NCBI GenBank assembly: GCA_013339765.2
Contig: CM023449.1
Location: 108,788,417 to 108,852,416 of the forward strand
Source: Haemaphysalis longicornis
Lineage: Eukaryota; Arthropoda; Arachnida; Ixodida; Ixodidae
Reading direction: 5' to 3'
Length of the DNA stretch: 64,000 nucleotides
In this document: in pieces, positions 32,371 through 45,765 of the stretch
How positions within the stretch are numbered: the first letter of the stretch is position 1
How the letters are laid out: the number at the start of each line of letters is the position of its first letter
Made by a program: the position numbers and the translations under genes
Notes under the pieces: generated by a model
What the model saw: the letters and a program-made list of their open reading frames with translations, nothing else
The model's database searches: none
Told to the model about the DNA's origin: nothing

Positions 32371-35289
32371 TCCTTCCGACTTTAAAAACTTCACATCGGC
32401 TGGGTAGTTTTTGTGTGGCCCTCAACTCCTCGCGGAAATTTTTTAACCAACACTCAAAAAGCAATCACAGGTGCGTCACGCGCAAAAATAATGCTAACGC
32501 CAGGCACAGCAGCGAAAGTTTCTCCGTTCACGGGTCTAAATTAATCTATTCAGCAGTCTGAGTTTTTGTTAAAATAAAAATGTTTTGCGTCGTAGGAAAC
32601 AAATGTAGTAAAGATGGCCCATGCCGCACTGTTTATGCCGCACTTCTTTTGTTTCCTTTATGCGCACTATAAATACGTTATTTAGTACAGAAAGGCCACT
32701 TAACGCAACATTCGCCACTGTTTTATATTTGTGCCGGTAGTATACGCTATTCGCATCAGAGTGGCGTCTTGCTTGGATATGTCGGAGTTCTGTTCTTTTT
32801 GGGCTAGATATAAAATTACAATTTTACCAATGCTATTATTTTCATTTTTGGATTTTGTACTCTGATGGCGTCAGTTTTCATCGTATTGATTATATGGCAA
32901 TGTAATCCTTCTGTCCAGTTGATAAATCAGGCGGGCGTCAAGATTTTCTGTACTTTATTCTGAATCTTTTAAATGAAAGATACGCTAATCAAAACATTCT
33001 CTGATACATCTTTATTAAGGAGAGAACTAGCCTACCGATTTCCTGAGTTTACAATTCGTGCTTAATTCTACAGCTCGTATTGTTCGTTCGCCATTGTATT
33101 TCCTGGCAATATGTTCTTGCTAATGGAAACCCGTTTACTTTAGTGGATATTAGGCACGCAAAAACTGTTTATTCCAAGCCTAGTTAAGGGGAAATTACAC
33201 CCCGCTCTGCTACAGAAAAGCGGGCAGTAGATTTTATTCCGCCTGTTATTTAAGACAACCTAGTCAATTAATACCATTCGAAATAACCGCTCGTTTTCAA
33301 TAAGTTGTTATTACGAACCAGATTTCGTACACATATTCTCACCGTAGGCCTAATGTGGTCAAGGACCCCTCTTCTGACGTAGCGATTGAAAAATGTTCTT
33401 TATTTTATTGTGTAGACCCATCATTATTGCAGCGTTTTCTTGCTGAACTATTCTTTTTTTTTACGTGTAAAACTGTCAAATAGGTATTGACCGTTTCGTA
33501 GTTACTACAAGACAAACAGCCTGTATTGTATCGCTTGCTGAGAGTGTGACATTTCTATTAATAAACCTCGCGCTCTATTCACGCTTACATCACCATTCCA
33601 TCGCAACATTGCTGTGTATCCATTTTGCGACCATGAAGAGAGCGTTGATAGTGTTGATAGCATTGATAGAGTGTTGTAGATAGGGTATAGGGGACGAAGA
33701 GGCGACTGGAGTTGTGGTGGAGGAAAAGTAGGGAAGGGGTGGGTACGCAGGAGGAGTAATCATAAGGATAAGAATTTAGAACAGTGAGGAGAGAAAAAAA
33801 GGGGGGTGGGAGTGATTAGTTTAAAACAGGGAAAAGGGGCAGATCGGAGGGAGGAAGCAAATCTATTAGGTTAGCTGGGCAAGTAAGCGTTATAAAACAG
33901 GCAACTCGCTTGCTGACAACCGACTCCCCGATTCAAAGAAAGGGCCACTAATCTTCATCATCATCACCAGATATAAGCGGTAAGTACGTGACAAAATACA
34001 CAGTCGATGCTGCGTGAAAGTAATAAGTCCGAGTGCATTGATGCATTGACTGCTCAAGTATCGAGAACGGATGGTCGAACCGTTTCGTCGTGTACTGCTA
34101 ACCGTTATTTCTTTTTCGTTTCAGTTCCGGTTCGGGTTCAGCATGCCCAATATATAGAATAACGGTTACCGTGCTGGTTCTGGTCCTGAAAAACATCGGG
34201 GCAGATTTGATTTTTGGTTCGGTTCGACTCCGATTCGAAACTCTGTTTTTAAGACCCACCGAGGTTGATCTGTGGGTTACAGACCTCCCCCCTGCTACCC
34301 TCTCGAGTTTCACCCGCGATATGGGAGCCAATAGATACCTGTAGTAAAAATTTATGTCATATCTCATACTATGGCAATTCAAAAAAAGATATTCTTCAGA
34401 AATTTTTGAAACTACCCTACATAAACGTTGAATATTCTTTTTCGTAAATAAGGGTGGCTCAGTATGTCTGTAGCTGGTTTTGTCATCGAGTGCAGCCAAT
34501 CATGATATTTATTTGATGATTTGTACCAAGCAGGTCCTGCTGATTCCGTAATATAGGAAAATGATATGTCGCTTTTTGGTTGAAGTGACTTCAGAATGGG
34601 GAATCGGTCAATCATTCTTGAGATTTTTACGGTGGTTCTAGTCGTCAGCAGCCAGTATCCCAGAGTCGGTACGTTACCAGTCCGAAGACTATAAAAACTT
34701 CGTACCGAGAAGATACGAATCTGAATTAAGGTACTTTCATGTAACTAGCGTGACACACATGACGTAAATTGGGTTATGGCGAGGGAAAGCCATCCTTCTT
34801 TCTTATTCAAAGCAGCTAAGCAGAATTAAGAGTATACCTCCAAAATCTACGTTTCTGTGGCAGCATGCCTACATCATTTTAACAACAAAACCCATTGCAT
34901 TAAAAGTAAAAATAAAACATTTTTTTCTCAATATTTTGTTGTGTTGTATTTACAGTTTTGATAGGGCCTCAAAAATTGGCGCAGCTTCCACTAGTAGTGC
35001 AAGCCTAAAAAAATACCTGGCGGCCCCTCTCTCTTCGTCAGAGACCTGGCTATTACACGTGGCGTTGCTTTCAGCTGAAAGGTCTACATACTGGCAGTCC
35101 CGGATCGTTTGGTCCTCAGGAAATCACATCTCTCACAAAGCGGACCACGATAGCGCTAGAACCGGCAGCAACCGGTTTTCCGAACTGGGTGCTCCCGGTT
35201 TTGCGAACTGGTTTTCCGAACTCGGCTTTGCGAAGAGCAACTTGCTTTGCGAAATGCGTCAGCTGGTGAAGACAAGAGCACGGGAGAGA
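32371..35289. other. Spacer with a purine-rich stretch
   Basis: No gene supported. About 33690-33870 is strongly purine-rich on the plus strand (repeated GGAGG, GGGAAGGGG, AAAAAAAGGGGGG). A short GATAGTGTT-type repeat lies at 33640-33680. Opposite-strand frames near 34098-34615 show no bias. Confidence 0.45.
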
Positions 35290-35470
35290 TCACGCCACGA
35301 ACGCTTGGACAATGCCGGGCGTTTATCACGAGGCACACGCTGACGTACGGGTGGTAATTTTCTTTTCTTTTTACGTGCCCCTTACGTGGTGCAAGACCAT
35401 ACGCAAGCTTCGACGATGCCAGGCGATCCTCACGAGAGACGCGCTGACATGGGCTCGGTATTTTCTTTGT
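35290..35470 (+). repeat. Two-copy direct repeat, about 102-bp period
   Basis: The stretch from about 35298 (ACGAACGCTTGGACAATGCC) recurs from about 35400 (ACGCAAGCTTCGACGATGCC), both continuing through a GGCG...TCACGAG...ACGCTGAC core. Immediately upstream (35160-35250) a shorter GGTTTTCCGAACT-type word is repeated three times. Confidence 0.65.
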
Positions 35471-38400
35471 ACTGTTTGTGTTTATTTACGGCGCAAACAA
35501 GCGTTAACAGCTCTACTATTAAAATTTGTAAGCTTGAGCAGTGATTAATGGACTGCGTGTCACTGCCACTGCCTGTCACTGCGTGTCCCAGGGTTCGATT
35601 CTCTATTCTGTCAGCTTGTAGTTTTTTACTTGAATGAACTTGAAATTTGCCGTTTCTCTGGTCCTCTCAATGCGGGGATTTCTTGCTTCGTAGGGCGCAT
35701 AATTCTTTCTAACAAATGTCTGTTCACCAATTTAGGTGCATTCAAAAACCAATTTTGCGGTGTTTTAGACAATTGCGTGCTTTGAACGTTCGGAACCTTC
35801 ATGCATCTTTACATGCTTTATTAATTATGTACTGTAGCGCACGCAAAAAGCAAAAAAAGGTTTTCGAATATTTCCATGCAAACGTGTTCATTTTTAGGTA
35901 GTACAAACAAAGAAAAACGCCATAATTCCAGCTTTTTCGTATTGAAACAGATCAACTTCTAGAATTTTTCTTCCAGAACATGGTGCGTATTTCTTTTGTG
36001 CTCTTCTGTCGTCGAGCTCAGTTCGAAACAGGCCGCCTCAACACCAGAAAACCCATAAATAAAAGCATCTCTGCAAACCTAATTTGTTCCCCTGGTTTTT
36101 TGTGTACCGCGCCTTTGTTCCACGAAATTTTGCTGTACATGGTCGGCCCACGCTAGCTGTATTACGATAATCGAGGCAACCCGGATGGATTATGGCCCCA
36201 TGCGGTATTTGTGCGCTGAAGCAAAAAAGGCGAGTAAATTCAATTCCGTCTTCTTCCATCATACTCCCAGGACCACTCCATGCTCTTTGTGCGCTGCGAT
36301 TTGCCCATGGTCTGCATAAATCTGTTTCTCCACGTTTCCCATTAGAGGTGGTTTCTGGAGAAGTTATGCGTTTCCATGTACTGTGCAGATGTTTCGGTCG
36401 AGTGTATAGCGTCTCCCGTACTCTAATCCAAAAGTAGCAACATCTATTGTCGGATCTACGGCGCACTAAAGGACGATTTGTGTTAGGCACTACGCAAGTA
36501 CTTTCCGAAAGAAAATAACCTGGCTTCACTAGCATGTGCCGCTGATCACTTTTTCTTCTTTCACTATTTCGGGGGAGGCGTGTAGGCGTGCGCATTACCA
36601 ACGTGATTGTCTCCACATAACTCTATATAGAACCCAAAAAACAAATTAAAGAGAATATTTTTTCTTAGCCTTTACGCGGGTTGCCAGTTGTCCTCTTTTC
36701 TTCGTATGTAGGGTACTGCATTGATGAAATTTATGAATCCCCCATCAAAACTATTAATTTTATTTCGCCAGTGCGCGTTTTGGGGTTATTTATAATTCGC
36801 TTCGTTAAGAACATTATGGAACGAAAGAGAGGCGTCGTCGGTGGCGTTGACTGTTGAAAAAAAATCTCCTAGCACCACCTTTCAGCCCCCGTTGAAACCG
36901 GCCCACTCTGAAGGGAAAGTAACAGCACATATATTTTCTGTGGGATTTGTTCCTGGTTGTCCAGATGAGAAGAAGGGCCGAGCTCGCTACCAGAGGGCAA
37001 ACTCGGGAATCATGCCAAAGGTGAAACAACTGTTAGACTGGTGCATGCTACATTAGAGGTGGACGTGATGGCACGTGAGCAGAACTGCCAAACTGTAGAC
37101 ATAAACAGGTCTGATTTTGGAACGTTGTCGTGTTTAGTGTGCCCGTCTGCCTGTAGAAGTATTTCACGCCACCAGACAAAGAAACCAAAGCGAGAAAGGG
37201 ACGCGAGCGCGATCAGCTGTAAGCAAGCCTTTCATAATTGCCAGGCATTCGCCTTCAAACCGTGCAAGCAGACTTCAGTGCCCCACCAATTTTCCCTCGG
37301 TTCCTCTGACGCCCCCAATGGCATACCTAGGTGTATGTTATGGCCCTCTTGGCGGGCAATTGCCGTGAGGTGCGTTCTACGCTATAGGAGAAGCAAACAC
37401 CAGAACGTTATTTTGCTGCTGGACAGCAGGCCTCTGCCCTGTTTGTGAATTTTTTAAACCCGCGTTCACCAGGCGCTGCCCCAATAGATAGCGTGCACGC
37501 AGTGGAGGAAAGCTGTCACCGTCGAGGAAAATGTTAGGAAATTCGAAAGCAGCCATATAACGTCATCACGCTCCTTCCTTAAATGAGGTTCAGCATTCTC
37601 CCATTTTTTGTTCTTTTTAAGTAAAGCATGTTGACAAAATGAAAGTTTGGTTGATTTGAAAGAGTACCTCGTTATAACAACAGAGACAACACCTTAAACA
37701 AAAACTTCGCACGAATAAGTTGTATAATCAGGAAGACAGAGACTACCTATTAAACACCCTAGCTACTTCACGCACTGAAATTCTGCTGTATTATGAGTAA
37801 CTCGCTGAGATCAGCTGAGGCCTCCAAAATCTAAATTAAACAGGGAATATATGCACGCAGAATGAGGTATTTCCGCTTAAGCTTAGTGCACATTTCTCAT
37901 AGCAGTAGCACTGGTGGGGTAAACAATGAAAGATAGACACACGTAAACGTAGAAGCAGCAGTGCGCACTGTGCACAATATGCTATCCACAGTTGCACAGC
38001 AGTCTGGTGAGTTGGGCTTGTTTCTCGCGACACTGGTCAGTTAAAATAAGCGACATTGTCAAGGTGACTCTGTTTGTAGAGTATAACCAATGTATCCCGA
38101 AGCGATGATTATGGACCGTAAAATTGAGCCAGGTACAAATTTTGTCAAGACCAAAACGACTAAGGAATGCTGTCCTGAGCAGTATCGTGGCGCATTCTGG
38201 GAGGAATAACAGCAAGCGAGGCTACAAAACACGTTTAGCCGTTTTCCGAAGCCTTAGTCAACCGACTAACAATCGTTACAAATGCCTGCACTGTATATGT
38301 CATCTTTGACATCAGCAAACACCTTATGTTGTGGGAGTATTGAAATATTGGCATCAATTGTTTAATTTATGAGTGAATAAACTTTTGCTGCCAGACAAGA

Positions 38401-41049
38401 GCTGGGTGCATTACAAAACACCAAACCTTTGAATAATAAAAACAAGAAGTGTTTTGTATTCATGCCCCGTTTAAGCAAAGCTTCTAAGCCTAGGATCCAG
38501 GATTTGATGTGGTCCACCCGTGCGCGGAAAAACGTAGTATCGAAAGCCAGCTTCCAAAGACGAAGCTTATTGGCAATGGAAACGCATATTGCAGCTCGCG
38601 ATGGAGCGGAAACTGTCCCGTGAAAGGACAGAGTGAGAGCCAGCAAAGAAAACAAATGTATATAGAGAAAGAAACGCATATCGCAGCTTACGCCGTAGCA
38701 TGAACTTGAAAAGGCGACCAAGAACGCGGCAGTTGGAAACAAACGTCCCGGTATTTGTGCTATGAGAACGCGGGCACAGCTAAATTTGGAAGCCGCTCAC
38801 AAGAAGATTTAGATGGCAAGTTTATACTTCTGAGCACCTGGATGTGCGTTTGGAGCTAATATGTTATGATTACTATGCACAATTGTTGCGAATACTAGAG
38901 TGAAAATAAAGTGTGTGCGTGTGCGCATGGGCCTTTCTTAAGAATGAGCACCGTCAAAGCTCTAAAGAAATAATAATTCTTGTATCTTTCACCAAATATT
39001 GTTGCACCTTCATGGCATGGGGTAGAATGCTTCACTGGCGATCCACTTTCGCATGGCTGGAATGGTGAGGTAATGTTTTTTTGTAGGTTTTCTTATTTTA
39101 GCTCATTTGTGCAACTTTTGGTGTCCGGTATCTGTCTCACCGCTTTCTCTGCGCTCCCAGCTTGGCTAGAAGAGATCGGGATAGCGACAATAGGTTCGCA
39201 TCTTCAGCGATAAACCCTCACACAAACGCAAGGTTACTAAAACCGACAGCCAATATTTGTAGATGAGTATCGCCCCATTTTTCAAAGTTGTTGGCAGCGA
39301 CATTGCTAGATGAATTACCCCGCATTAACACAGTTACATAGCACCACTGGGATTAGGAGGAAACCAGAAAAAGGGAGCATACTGCCAGATGGTAGCGCTG
39401 ACAAAGAAAACCGAAGAATTTAATACGGAGCAATTTTTAATGTAGGAGAATTAGTGTTAATAAGTTAAGTGCAGAAAAGTGTAAAAACGCCGTCGGCGCG
39501 GGCGAGCAAACCGACGTACGCAGGTGGCATTCAACTAGTCGCTCAACTTGCCATATGGTTGGTCAGTATTTAGTTCACATGGTGGGCGACATTCCCTTGA
39601 AATAAATTTACAAGCACGGTAGTTATGGCGCGATACAAAGCGCCAATTAAACGTGTCGATATTGCACGCCCCGCCTTAAGGTAGGTCACCACTTTCGAAA
39701 AAAAATTTCCAAGTGTAGCCCGAACTTTTCAGTTATATTTTTGGCTTGTAAAGATTACGCAGTTCGAAACTTTATAATTGTAACATTGCTAAAAATGTCT
39801 TAGAAAAAATTGATATAAATCAAAATGCGCGAAAATATGCATGTTGCGTGATCAGTTATAACGACAAAATGGAAAGCGCTGTTCAAACACGACTTGGCAG
39901 GAACGTAATGAGCACAATAACCTGTGCATCTAAGCTCCACGATTATTACATCTTTGGGCTTGGTTGCGTAATCATAAAAAAGACTGAAAAAATTTATATC
40001 TGAAGGTTTGGGTTTCACACATCTCGCCATAATATACAAAGTTACCAAATATTTCCCCCTCATTCTCCTTGGTTGCATAGTTTTATATGTAAAGAAGCAG
40101 CACGCAAATATTTATACGAAACAGTTAATACAAGCAAAGTTATCACTGTTTGCGTAACTGTAGGATGCAAAAAATCAAGTTCCGAGCAAAATGGCTTGAA
40201 GGTTTAGACCAATTGCACATGTCATTAACCACACTCAATGCGTCTAAAATCCACCAGCCTCATAGCTTGCGCCCTCCTTGGAACCGGCACAACCTCCTTT
40301 TCACCAAGCTGAACCGCACATTTTTTTGTTGCCTGTTTTGAGCCTTACATTTAGCTCACGTGTGGCCTCGTCATATGGTGGCAGTCAGGGGTAAGGCACG
40401 AAAACCTCGTACTATAACTGTAACTGCAGACTATAAAGTATTATAACTGTCTCCTTCCAAGGCTGTAACTAAGTCTGCGAGCTCAAACTAGCATACGAAA
40501 AATCACAGACAACCAGACCGAAAAGCAAGGCAACGCAAATGCGCAACGTGCGAACAAGAGAGTGCAACCCACTGCATTCTAGTGGAAATTTTGAAATAAA
40601 TAGAATGTATAATATCCCAGAAAATGCCTATTCAAAATGCCTATGCCTAACCTGAGAAAAGCGCCGCTAGATTTTTCACCAAAAATGTTTCACGGTTTGC
40701 ATCGCTAGAGTGAAGCCATAAAAATCTTATGAGGTCTACAGTGCATCACGACAAAAAAAATTTTAGACTACCAACAAGGCAGTCTGAGAAAATGTTAAGA
40801 GGGTTAATTGTGAAAACTTCTCTTTGGATTATAAAAATACCATGGCGTAATTTTTTACAAATGTTATTCTATATATATTAGGCCAACACAAAGCTATTTC
40901 GAGTTATCAGAGAAGTAAATCCCGCTGCAGTGACTGATGGGTAATATAATATTGGCTGTGCTCAGTCGGTTTGGTGTGTGAGTTGTCGGTGTGAATTCGG
41001 CCGCCATTGCGGTGAACAATGAGACGCCTCCTCTGTTGTATTATATTTC
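35471..41049. other. Spacer, nothing recognised
   Basis: 5.6 kb of mostly AT-rich DNA without a supported gene. The longest frame (minus 36038-36616, 192 codons) is Arg-rich without any motif and its length is within chance for a window this size. A 22-bp imperfect direct repeat (GAAACGCATATYGCAGCT) lies near 38579 and 38669. Confidence 0.45.
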
Positions 41050-43228
41050 CGGTGAAATGTTTTCTCAACCTCGCCCGGGCCTGGAACTTTGTTTTTTTAT
41101 TTCTTCAAATTAATGCACTCACGCGCTTAAAAACTACTAAAAAGTGCCAAAATATATTAAAAATGTGGATCTGTTTTGAGGTCTGTTGAAAAAATGTTTC
41201 ATCGGAAGAGCTCAATAAACAGGGACATGCATTGAAGAGTGCATTGCATGTGAAAACATATGGCCGTTAGCTGAGCCCAACAGGAATTTCGAACATCCAG
41301 AATTACGACTTCTTTGTTCGTGAGCTGAGTGCGTCCTCAGGAGTTATTGCAACGACAAGGCAGCCCGTAAATCAGTTGCTAAATTCCAGCATCGCCTTGA
41401 GTTGCGGCCACTTCCTCTTATTTTGGTCATCTTTTACTTTGTGAAAGGAGGCGGTACTCCCTCAACATGTTTGTTTTGTTCGCTTGATCATATTTGTAAG
41501 ACGAGAGAGAGGGTAAACTTCGTCGTTTTTTTCCGCGTTCAGCCTCTAGAAGGGAGATATATTATGCGGGCATATTGTGGCTGTATGGTTATAGCCATGT
41601 GTATTCCCATGATTTACTTGTAAACAGCTTGTCACGACAATGATGAATGGTGCGCATGGCTCTTCGTCATCACACTGTACAGTACAAAGGCTCTTTTGGA
41701 TGTTGTGAACCTCTGGCTAATGCTGTTGCATATGTGGTTTCGAAAATTAAATGAACAGACTTTACTTTTTTCAATACCTAGATACTACACGTAATCAGGT
41801 AGGAACGAATGGCGTTGCTGAGGTTCTATTCCTACAAGGTGAAATGTTACATGCCAGAAAAAATGTTGTCATGCTACATATTTCTCTTTTCTTTTCAACA
41901 TTTCCTTTTGTGTACATTATCCGATACTCCTTTTTCATTATCTTCTGAACGTTTATGCTATAATTTCTTACTTCTAAACTACCTATGTTGCCTTAAAGAT
42001 TAAACTAGATTGATATTCTTAACGTCGGCTGAAGAAAAAGCTTTTTTTTCTGGTTTATTTGCACGCGATCAACTTGTACCTGGCTACAAAGCGCACTCTT
42101 GGTGCACTGCTACGGATTCTTTTAGAACACTTGCGGTCTTGAACAGCCGCCGAAATATAAACAGAAGTTTACGAGTTTTCGTACTTGGCCTCTGCTAAAA
42201 AGAAAATTGGCCGAGCTTCTCTGCAAATTTCATTGAAAGAAGATAGTGTAGCCTGCCGGACCTTCCACGTAACTCCTCTCTTATCCGCTCCCATCCCTCA
42301 CGCTTTCCCATTCTCTTTCTGTCCTTTCGTGATTATTTGAATGGAGGTCGGTTGAATGCATTGCACTTTTCCCGTCTTTGCACTTCGTTGGCACCATGTC
42401 TTGGGACACCACCCACATGCTTCTATTTCCTTCTTTTCTTGCTCTGCCTGGAATAGCACAAGCACTACTTCTGCTGTTTATGTGCTTGCTTTTATCTCGC
42501 CAGAGCAGGACCGTTTCTGCTCCATTTTTAGAGCGATATTTTTTTTCTTTTGCTATCGTCAAAACCAAATGAAGGCGTATTATTACCTAGGCAATGCGCG
42601 TACTTCCGTTTACGTAGTTGCATTTTGCGTCCAGCGGGCCTGACTCATCCTTTGCTTTAAATAATGGTGAAATGTGTGATAATTCCGCTACCAGTTTTAG
42701 TAGTTTTGTACAGTTCTTGCTATATAGACTCCGTTTTGTCGACTTCTCTCACCTTTTGGTCCTAAAGCTGCATCCGAGACAGACACACAAACAAAAATTT
42801 TCCCGTTTAGTTTGCACAAAAGAGAATATATTGTGTTTAAAACTGATGCCCTGCCAGAACGAAGGCCGTATTTCTGTTATAATCAGTGCGAGGCCTTGAA
42901 GGAGCCATGAAAAGAAAACAAAGGTTTGTTTTATTCGAAAGATTAGGTGTTTCATAGTACCATAAGCGCTTTCCCGGAAGCAAATGATGCTTTATTCACT
43001 GAGAAATAAGGCAATTTAAGCCAAAATTTTAAATCTCCCACTAAATTGCACATTTCGTGACGTGAACAATGGCGTCATACGAGCCGGTCCATGAAACAGA
43101 TACTTAGTATGTCGACTCCATATAGCACCCACACGCGGGAATCAAACAGGAACCGGAACTCGTGCCGAAACCGAGACGGCGGCCATTTAAACATACTAGT
43201 AAAACCTAGTGCACCCGCAGCCCTAGTC

Positions 43229-43646
43229 ATGGCATCGCCTGATCCGGAGAACAAAACTCTCGCCGAGAAGCTCGGGCTTGTATTTAACAACCTCACACCA
43301 CTTGAACGCTCAATGCTTCTAAGTGCACGAGCGGCAGGAGTTGTGGGATACGCGGATGGACCGGAAAGCGACCATTCCGCGATAGCCACAACAGACGAAC
43401 GCCCAGCCGTCGGCACCGCTGCCTCGTCAGCCCCGTCGCGACGGACGAATACAGACTGGTACGTATGTGCCGTATTTTTATTACGGTTAATAATAGTTCA
43501 ATTTCAGTAGCAGTATCGCTTATGCCAGTTGGCCGGTGTCCTGTATGGAAAGCCGTTCGCGCGAGCTCTCTGCTTCGACCAGAAAGATACGGGCGTCAGT
43601 GCGCGGTGTGTACGGCATTTTTCCCCCCAAGGTCAGAGCGCTTTGA
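43229..43646 (+). CDS. Two-exon candidate gene inside the TIR element
   Basis: ATG at 43229 in good context (GTCATGG) opens a frame to a consensus donor GTACGT at 43459. A candidate acceptor AATTTCAG ends at 43507. Joining 43229-43458 to 43508-43646 keeps a frame of about 122 codons ending at TGA. The first exon has a leucine-rich acidic/basic helix-like region (AEKLGLVFNNLTPLERSMLL) and then an Ala/Ser/Asp-rich tail. The 49-base intron is very short for a tick. No family recognised. It faces the THAP exon on the other strand. Confidence 0.35.
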
Positions 43647-43755
43647 CGGCGATTTGACGAAGTCGGCGACGAGCGCCAGCATGTCCCAGGAGTGAGCTAA
43701 CGTGAGTGTCCCTGCCGTAATAACTTCCTCGGAAATAAAGCAAGCACACTCGTAC

Positions 43756-43935
43756 TTCCTTTAGCTCTCTTTCTCTTCCGTTTGCAAAGTTCACAAAACG
43801 TAGCCACTTCCTTCGCCCAGGTTCGTCGTTGGGCAGCACATGAAAGGAGATCTCCTCACCGGCGGGGATGTCGCACTCCCTCGACGATGTGCCTGTACTA
43901 CATGGGCATTTCAAAACGTAGCAACGAAATTTCAT
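43756..43935 (-). pseudogene. THAP-domain-like exon
   Basis: Minus strand, ATG at 43935 in an ACAATG context. The exon encodes MKFRCYVLKCPC, then SFHVLPNDEPGRRKWLRFV. This matches the first half of the THAP zinc-finger pattern (Cys-X2-4-Cys, then FH-x-x-P, then the invariant Trp). The distal Cys-X2-His is not in this exon. A donor-like GTACGA follows at 43755, so the rest would lie downstream and is missing. THAP domains bind DNA and are typical of P-element and Kolobok transposases as well as host genes. Confidence 0.5.
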
Positions 43936-45012
43936 TGTAAAGTACTCGAGCAAACTGAAGTTTTCAGTGGCTGTAAACTGGAAACAAGCTCCTAACAATA
44001 GGAGCAAGCCAAAACCATTCCGAAACGGCGACGACTGTCACTATCTCGTCGCTGCTTGCTGTTCCTTACTCCCCTCGTTTCTATTTTTACCTTTGCTGGT
44101 TGGCGATACGACAGCCAACCTCCTGTGAAGGGATTACGATACTAAGCAAGGTCGCGGCTGTGCGTGCTGGGACGTTTAGTTGGCCCCGAAGAGCCTCGAA
44201 CCCGAAAATTCGTCTGCGCGACGGTGGCGACGGCGAGATGTCGAGTTCGGCTGGCGGTAGTTTCGTACGCACTGGCGTACACGCTTGCGTGTTAATTCGG
44301 AACTTCAACCGCTTACTCTACCGTTCTTAGTGTCATAAAAGGAATGTGCAGCATGTTTAGCGGGCATATAGCTGACTATGCAAACTGGTAAGCCCTGCCC
44401 AACTTGCGTTTGCTTTTGCCGGCCTTCGCCAATCGCAGAGCATTCTCGTGTGACATCATAGGTTCTGTTGCGGGAAATGAGCTGGTGGGTCGCATGGTCA
44501 TTCCCTTTTTTCCTAATTATGTAGCTTATTTGAGCGAAGTTTGTGTTAAAAGTGGTGTCAGTATGGTTCTAACGAGGCAATCTTTCGAATGAAATAAACT
44601 TGTGTTTTCTCTTCATGGCTCCTTTGAGCACTGAAACATCGCAACTTGCGGTAGAAAAAATATTGCTCTCTTTCTCATTCCCCTTGTTTGACATTTAAAT
44701 CTAGTTGTGCACAAGTTGTGCCATGGACTTGAAGGCTCCGATGTGCACTTGACGAAAATAGAAAACTGGTGCTACGTCACTAAAAACCCAGGTGGCTTAA
44801 GAGCGTTCGCTTTGAGCAGTGGTAGCCTAGAGGCAAACGTTAGCCACGTGTACAAAGTTTGCAATAAATGTTTCTAGATATTCTGACGTGTTATTTGTAT
44901 CTTAATATTTTTTACAGCTCTGCGATGGCTGCCTTTGCTGAGGCCTGTTTTATCTGTGAAAACAAGCAAGCAATTCTTTGGGCTTCCTCCTATACCAGTT
45001 TCAGAAATAGAA

Positions 45013-45765
45013 AAAAATGCACGCGAATGCACCCTGTGAAATTTACTTGGAAAGCGAAGCTGTAAACGCACCCAAAACGATTGCCCATGCGACGTACCTT
45101 GAATTCACACACGTGTCTCTACGAAGAGTGAAACCAGACACAAGTGAAATATACTTATCCCCACCTTTCATTACTTCAAATAGATATTCCTTGCTAAGGG
45201 TAAATCAATTCGTGATCTGCGAATGGCGGTTGGTTGAGTTGTATTGGGGAAGCACTTGAGTGGAAACTATTTTGTATAAAATAAACCAAGCCCGAACCCG
45301 CTGTTAGATGATCTCACTTCTCCTTCGTCTCTGCCATACCCGACAGAGGCAACGAGATCGGCGGCAGAAACGGAGGAGCAGTGAGATGCCATGCGTTGGT
45401 GTGAGCTCCCTTTAATTTTAATAAATCCTAGCGCATCCACACGGAGCGAGCACAGCAGCTACACGTGCTGCGGGCGGAGAGCCGAGCGGCTCGAGAGGTG
45501 GCGTAACGCTATCACGTGGCATTCGGCGAGAATTCAGAGCGTAAACTCCAAGCAGTGCTCGCTGAATACTCCGTCTGTCTCCTTCGTCTCCGAGTGCGCT
45601 CGTAGCTCAATTGGTAAACCAACAGAGCTCCGTTAGCCTGTTCGTTCCAGATTCGCTTCCTGGTGGTACCGGAGGTTTCATTTATTTGTTCGCAGGAGTT
45701 TTTACTTGACGCCAACGTTCGCGACAGTCCCTCGGCTGGTAGAGGTAGAAATTTTCGCTTCGAAA
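45013..45765 (+). mobile_element. Composite insertion present only in unit 2
   Basis: Alignment of the units breaks at about 45013 (CAGTTTCAGAAATAGAAAA) and resumes at about 45765 (GTAGTCCACGGCAAAACGA, matching 21456-21474). The 750 bases between have no counterpart in unit 1. They contain AATAAA motifs near 45281 and 45420, a GC-rich middle, and a tRNA-like SINE head at 45597. I cannot resolve the individual parts or the TSD. Confidence 0.6.
45597..45690 (+). mobile_element. tRNA-like SINE head
   Basis: TAGCTCAATTGGTA fits a Pol III A box, and about 45 bases later AGATTCGCTTCC fits a degenerate B box. The anticodon arm is not convincing and the sequence runs into non-tRNA DNA, so a SINE remnant is preferred over a tRNA gene. 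Confidence 0.5.

Larger units (their letters stand above)
42896..44627 (+). mobile_element. 1.7-kb TIR element with TTGA target duplication and THAP-like exon
   Basis: Body 42900-44623. The left end reads AGGAGCCATGAAAAGAAAAC; the right end is the complement of AGGAGCCATGAAGAGAAAAC. Similarity continues to about 40 bp. TTGA flanks both sides (42896-42899, 44624-44627), and the paralogous empty site near 20313 reads CCTTAAACACTG, so the pre-insertion site was TTRA. A 4-bp TTAA-like target together with a THAP-like exon inside recalls the Kolobok superfamily, but no catalytic domain is present, so this is an internally deleted or non-autonomous derivative. Superfamily assignment is inference. 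Confidence 0.75.

Noticed and set aside
35530..35615. GGGTTCGATTCTC resembling a Pol III B box
   Set aside because: No acceptable A box at the right spacing and no cloverleaf; probably a decayed SINE at best.
36038..36616. 192-codon minus-strand open frame
   Set aside because: No motif, no codon bias, Arg-rich composition. One frame of this length is expected by chance in a window of this size.
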